NCBI GenBank assembly: GCA_947629275.1
Contig: CANRDG010000081.1
Span: forward strand, 1-8,451
Direction of reading: 5' to 3'
Origin: an uncultured Clostridia bacterium
Lineage (GTDB): Bacteria > Bacillota > Clostridia > Oscillospirales > Ruminococcaceae
Length of the DNA: 8,451 nucleotides
How positions within the stretch are numbered: the first letter of the stretch is position 1; the number at the start of each line of letters is the position of its first letter. Below, one piece after another: positions 6,710 to 8,451 of the stretch. The notes beneath the pieces were generated by a model, which was not told the DNA's origin, did not search any database, and worked only from the letters and a program-made list of their open reading frames with translations. The position numbers and the translations under genes were made by a program.

Positions 6710-6818
6710 AACAACTCAAACAATTCGCTATCCCTCTTCCTAAGGGATTTAGTGTCCCACTTTTTTCAAACACTTTCCTAACACATCTAACACTTCAAAG
6801 ACCTCTTCCCTCCAAAAA

Positions 6819-6838
6819 AGTTGAAACCGCTTTCAACA
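6819..6838. other. Convergent pair of variant DnaA boxes
   Basis: AGTTGAAAC (6819-6827) faces CTTTCAACA (6830-6838). Together they form a perfect 7-bp inverted repeat, GTTGAAA - CCGC - TTTCAAC (6820-6837). The second is an exact YTTTCAACA box and the first matches the core only. Confidence 0.55.
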
Positions 6839-6851
6839 TACTAAAACAAGT

Positions 6852-6869
6852 TGTTGAATACGTTGAAAG
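6852..6869 (+). other. Abutting direct pair of variant DnaA boxes
   Basis: TGTTGAATA (6852-6860) is immediately followed by CGTTGAAAG (6861-6869), with no spacer, in the same orientation. Each differs by one or two bases from TGTTGAAAR. Confidence 0.55.
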
Positions 6870-6897
6870 TTCCCATCATAAAATTTTTTCTTGGTTT

Positions 6898-6920
6898 TTT
6901 TCAACTTGTCTTGTTGAAGT
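6898..6920. other. Convergently spaced variant DnaA boxes
   Basis: TTTTCAACT (6898-6906) and TGTTGAAGT (6912-6920) point in opposite directions with 5 nt between them. Each carries the shared TTCAAC/GTTGAA core with one or two differences from consensus. Confidence 0.5.
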
Positions 6921-6947
6921 GATAAAATTTTTACATTAAATTTTGAT

Positions 6948-6979
6948 CTACATCTTGTAGCAAAATGCGTATCAACGCA
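6948..6979. repeat. Two adjacent short perfect inverted repeats
   Basis: CTACA-TCT-TGTAG (6948-6960) is followed after 5 nt by TGCGT-ATCA-ACGCA (6966-6979). Both have 5-bp perfect arms and 3-4 nt loops and sit in the boxless gap between 6920 and 7019. They may be binding sites of dimeric proteins or small hairpins. No T-tract marks them as terminators. Confidence 0.4.
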
Positions 6980-7018
6980 CAAAATAGGAAAACAAAATTT
7001 AATTTATGTTAATTTAAA

Positions 7019-7048
7019 TGTTGAAAACTTTGTTGAAAGTGTTGAAAA
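7019..7048 (+). other. Three tandem consensus variant DnaA boxes
   Basis: TGTTGAAAA (7019-7027), TGTTGAAAG (7031-7039) and TGTTGAAAA (7040-7048) lie in direct repeat, 12 and 9 bp apart, the last two abutting. On the minus strand they read YTTTCAACA. This is the strongest cluster and likely the high-affinity core of this origin. Confidence 0.7.
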
Positions 7049-7066
7049 TCCGATAAAAATTTTATA

Positions 7067-7095
7067 TTGACAAATAATTTTTTCTGTGCTTAAAA
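7067..7095 (+). promoter_or_regulatory. Possible plus-strand promoter facing dnaA 3' end
   Basis: A perfect TTGACA (7067-7072) is followed after 17 nt by TTAAAA (7090-7095), a weak -10. A transcript would begin near 7102 and run antisense into the end of dnaA. The match rests mainly on the -35, so the call is tentative. Confidence 0.25.
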
Positions 7096-7114
7096 ACAAA
7101 AACATATTTGTTCA

Positions 7115-7132
7115 TAAAATGACCGCATTTTA
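7115..7132. terminator. Weak inverted repeat after dnaA
   Basis: TAAAATG-ACCG-CATTTTA forms a perfect 7-bp stem 20 nt after the dnaA stop. The stem is almost all A-T and the minus strand shows no immediate U run, although T-rich DNA follows at 7090-7105. It could be a weak dnaA terminator or simply A+T-rich symmetry. Confidence 0.25.
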
Positions 7133-7152
7133 ACAATTAGCGCAAATTTTTA

Positions 7153-8451
7153 TCAGTTCATTTTAAGATTTTTGATTATATCTCTTACCGTGTCGTTAAG
7201 GTCATTGTTCTTTTTCATCATCGCAACAACGTCTTTAAATCCCGTCGTCATCGTCGAATGATCTCTGTTCAGTTCGCTGCCTATTTCCAAGAAAGTCATT
7301 CCCTTAACTTCCCTAAGAATATAAATAGTGACTTTTCTTGCAAGAGAAATAGGTGCGCTGCGGTTTTTAGATCTTATATCTTCGGGCGATACTCCGAATG
7401 CCACCGATATCTCGCTTATTATCCTGTCAACGGTTATCTCTGCCGGATGGTTGTCTATCTGGATCTCTTTTACCACCCTCTGCGCCATCGAGATAGACGG
7501 GCTTTCGCTGGTAAATACCGTAAGAGCCTTTATTTTCTTTACCGCACCTTCCAGCTGCCGAATATTAGTTTTCAGTTTTTCGGCTATTATTCTAGTTACA
7601 GGTTCGCTGAGAGTCATGCCCAGCTCCTGCGCCTTTTTGTTAAGTATAGCTATCCTCGTTTCAAAATCGGGCGGCTGAATGTCCACCTGCATACCCGTAA
7701 CAAAGCGTGAATGAAGCCTGTCCATAAGCTTTGTTATCTTGGAGGGCGGTATGTCGGAAGTCAGCACTATCTGTTTTCCCCTGTTGTATATCTCGTTGAA
7801 AGTGTAGAAAAACTCTTCTTGTGTAGAATCCTTTCCGGCTATGAACTGCACATCGTCCATAAGCAGAAAATCAGCATTTCTGAACTTGTCATGAAAAGCA
7901 GCCGTCTCTTTGTTCGTAACAGCCTTTATATATTCGTTTGTGAATTGTTCGCCGGTTATATATATCAGATTCACATCGGGATACAGTTTGTGTACCTTGT
8001 TTTCTATAGCTTTTATCAGGTGCGTCTTTCCAAGTCCCGAATTTCCGTAAATGAAAAGCGGATTGAAAACGTCCTTGTTCTCGTTGTTGTCAAGATCTGA
8101 TACCGCCGTGCAGAAAGCATACGCCAATTCGTTTGATTTTCCCTTTACAAAGTTGTCGAACGTCAGTTCCTTTCCTCCGCTCTCGTTCATTATCCTTTCT
8201 TCGGCAGCCGTTATCTCTTTATTTTTAGCTTCCGCTTCTTCGCCTGGCTTTACAAGTATTTTAACATCTACAGCAAAACCCAGTATCTCTTCAAATGCGA
8301 TTTTCAGTATGTCGCCGTACTGCGAATAAGCCGTCTTCGCGCTGAAATCCGAGTCCGCGTACATTATCGCCGTTCCGTCCTCCAGCTTGTAAGGCTGCAA
8401 GGTATTTATCCACATATCATATCCCACACTGCTTATGCCCGGGTCGCTTTT
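7153..8451 (-). CDS. dnaA: Replication initiator DnaA (N-terminus outside window)
   Basis: DnaA binds origin boxes, assembles with ATP and melts the origin. The frame is open to the window edge, and the codons before the GTG at 8425-8427 read KSDPGISS, continuing domain I (VGYDMWINTLQP). That GTG is therefore internal, and perhaps a dozen or two residues are missing. Numbered from the GTG, domain I runs to about 60, a short Glu/Lys-rich linker to about 86, then the AAA+ domain with LTFDNFVKGKSNELAYA, Walker A GNSGLGKT (128-135), Walker B FLLMDDVQF (Asp191, Asp192) and RLHSRFVTGM with the arginine region. Domain IV ends the protein. Its helix-turn-helix reads IGSELNRDHSTM, where E. coli has IGDAFGGRDHTTV, so it is one residue shorter. 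The Asp-His pair that reads bases is kept, Thr is replaced by Ser, and the following TTG departs from the usual VxHA-like text. The complete protein would be about normal length. Confidence 0.98.
   Translation of the reverse strand, partial: KSDPGISSVGYDMWINTLQPYKLEDGTAIMYADSDFSAKTAYSQYGDILKIAFEEILGFAVDVKILVKPGEEAEAKNKEITAAEERIMNESGGKELTFDNFVKGKSNELAYAFCTAVSDLDNNENKDVFNPLFIYGNSGLGKTHLIKAIENKVHKLYPDVNLIYITGEQFTNEYIKAVTNKETAAFHDKFRNADFLLMDDVQFIAGKDSTQEEFFYTFNEIYNRGKQIVLTSDIPPSKITKLMDRLHSRFVTGMQVDIQPPDFETRIAILNKKAQELGMTLSEPVTRIIAEKLKTNIRQLEGAVKKIKALTVFTSESPSISMAQRVVKEIQIDNHPAEITVDRIISEISVAFGVSPEDIRSKNRSAPISLARKVTIYILREVKGMTFLEIGSELNRDHSTMTTGFKDVVAMMKKNNDLNDTVRDIIKNLKMN

Larger units (their letters stand above)
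6659..6772 (+). repeat. Four TCAAACA elements on the dnaN side of oriC
   Basis: TCAAACA occurs at 6661-6667, 6707-6713, 6716-6722 and 6766-6772, all on the plus strand. The middle two are exactly 9 bp apart, the same phase seen in the abutting DnaA-box pairs further right. They may be degenerate DnaA boxes (ending in CA like the canonical box) or sites of another origin protein. Confidence 0.45.
6525..7152. other. oriC: Replication origin region (oriC) between dnaA and dnaN
   Basis: This 628-bp stretch has no open frame of note and is strongly A+T-rich compared with the flanking genes. It lies between dnaA and dnaN, where Firmicute origins unwind. It contains nine GTTGAA/TTCAAC cores (all within 6820-7046) read here as divergent DnaA boxes, four same-strand TCAAACA copies (6661-6772), two identical 13-bp A+T repeats (6605-6617 and 6674-6686), a DnaA-trio-like run (6685-6699), a C-rich, G-poor tract (6701-6818) and small inverted repeats. 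I find no canonical TTATCCACA in it. The region upstream of dnaA, which can hold further boxes, is outside the window. That this is the origin is inferred from context and structure. Confidence 0.85.

Noticed and set aside
6730..6748. ATCCCT...AGGGAT inverted repeat as terminator
   Set aside because: The 6-bp stem with a 7-nt loop lacks a T-tract and lies far from any gene end.
8425..8427. GTG as the start of dnaA
   Set aside because: The frame stays open to the window edge, and the preceding residues continue DnaA domain I, so this GTG is an internal Val.
1..8451. CRISPR array, insertion sequence, tRNA/rRNA or defence system
   Set aside because: I found no spaced palindromic repeats, transposase, terminal inverted repeats, cloverleaf or rRNA sequence. 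All genes except the YcxB-like one are core replication-locus genes in conserved order, and nothing suggests horizontal transfer.

Overview
The window is the chromosomal replication-origin locus of a Firmicute (Bacillota). Every gene is on the minus strand, in the conserved order dnaA - dnaN - yaaA (S4) - recF - remB/yaaB - gyrB - [membrane protein] - gyrA. This order, together with yaaA and a DUF370 remB gene, is typical of Bacilli and Clostridia. The Clostridia-like GyrB wording (for example 'LPLWGKMLNVEK'), the moderate G+C content and the shortened DnaA helix-turn-helix suggest a gut-type clostridium, perhaps the Ruminococcaceae/Oscillospiraceae. That placement is an inference from memory of the families, not a search result.

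Layout, in plus-strand coordinates. 1-983: 5' part of gyrA, cut off by the left window edge and probably starting at TTG. 1017-1661: a two-helix YcxB-like membrane protein inserted between gyrB and gyrA. 1676-3736: gyrB, with a 44-45 residue N-terminal extension. 3776-4072: remB. 4074-5195: recF. 5192-5413: yaaA. 5418-6524: dnaN. 6525-7152: a 628-bp A+T-rich gene-free region with the hallmarks of oriC. 7153-8451: dnaA, cut off at its N-terminus by the right window edge.

The genes work together in chromosome replication. DnaA opens the origin, DnaN is the polymerase clamp, RecF acts at stalled forks and gaps, and GyrA/GyrB manage supercoiling. RemB and YaaA are small regulatory or ribosome-associated passengers. 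From dnaN to gyrA the gaps are -4 to 39 nt, which suggests one transcriptional unit driven from the dnaN side of oriC.

The most informative part is the dnaA-dnaN interval. It has no canonical TTATCCACA DnaA box. Instead it carries nine GTTGAA/TTCAAC cores within 227 bp, resolving to the 9-mer YTTTCAACA, with two pairs abutting head-to-tail at exactly 9 bp. On the dnaN side are a perfect 13-bp A+T direct repeat, a DnaA-trio-like run and four same-strand TCAAACA copies. The DnaA encoded next door has a DNA-binding helix-turn-helix one residue shorter than that of E. coli or B. subtilis. Box and initiator may therefore have co-diverged. I see no defence system, mobile element, CRISPR array, tRNA or rRNA here; outside oriC this is an ordinary core locus with a few small oddities.
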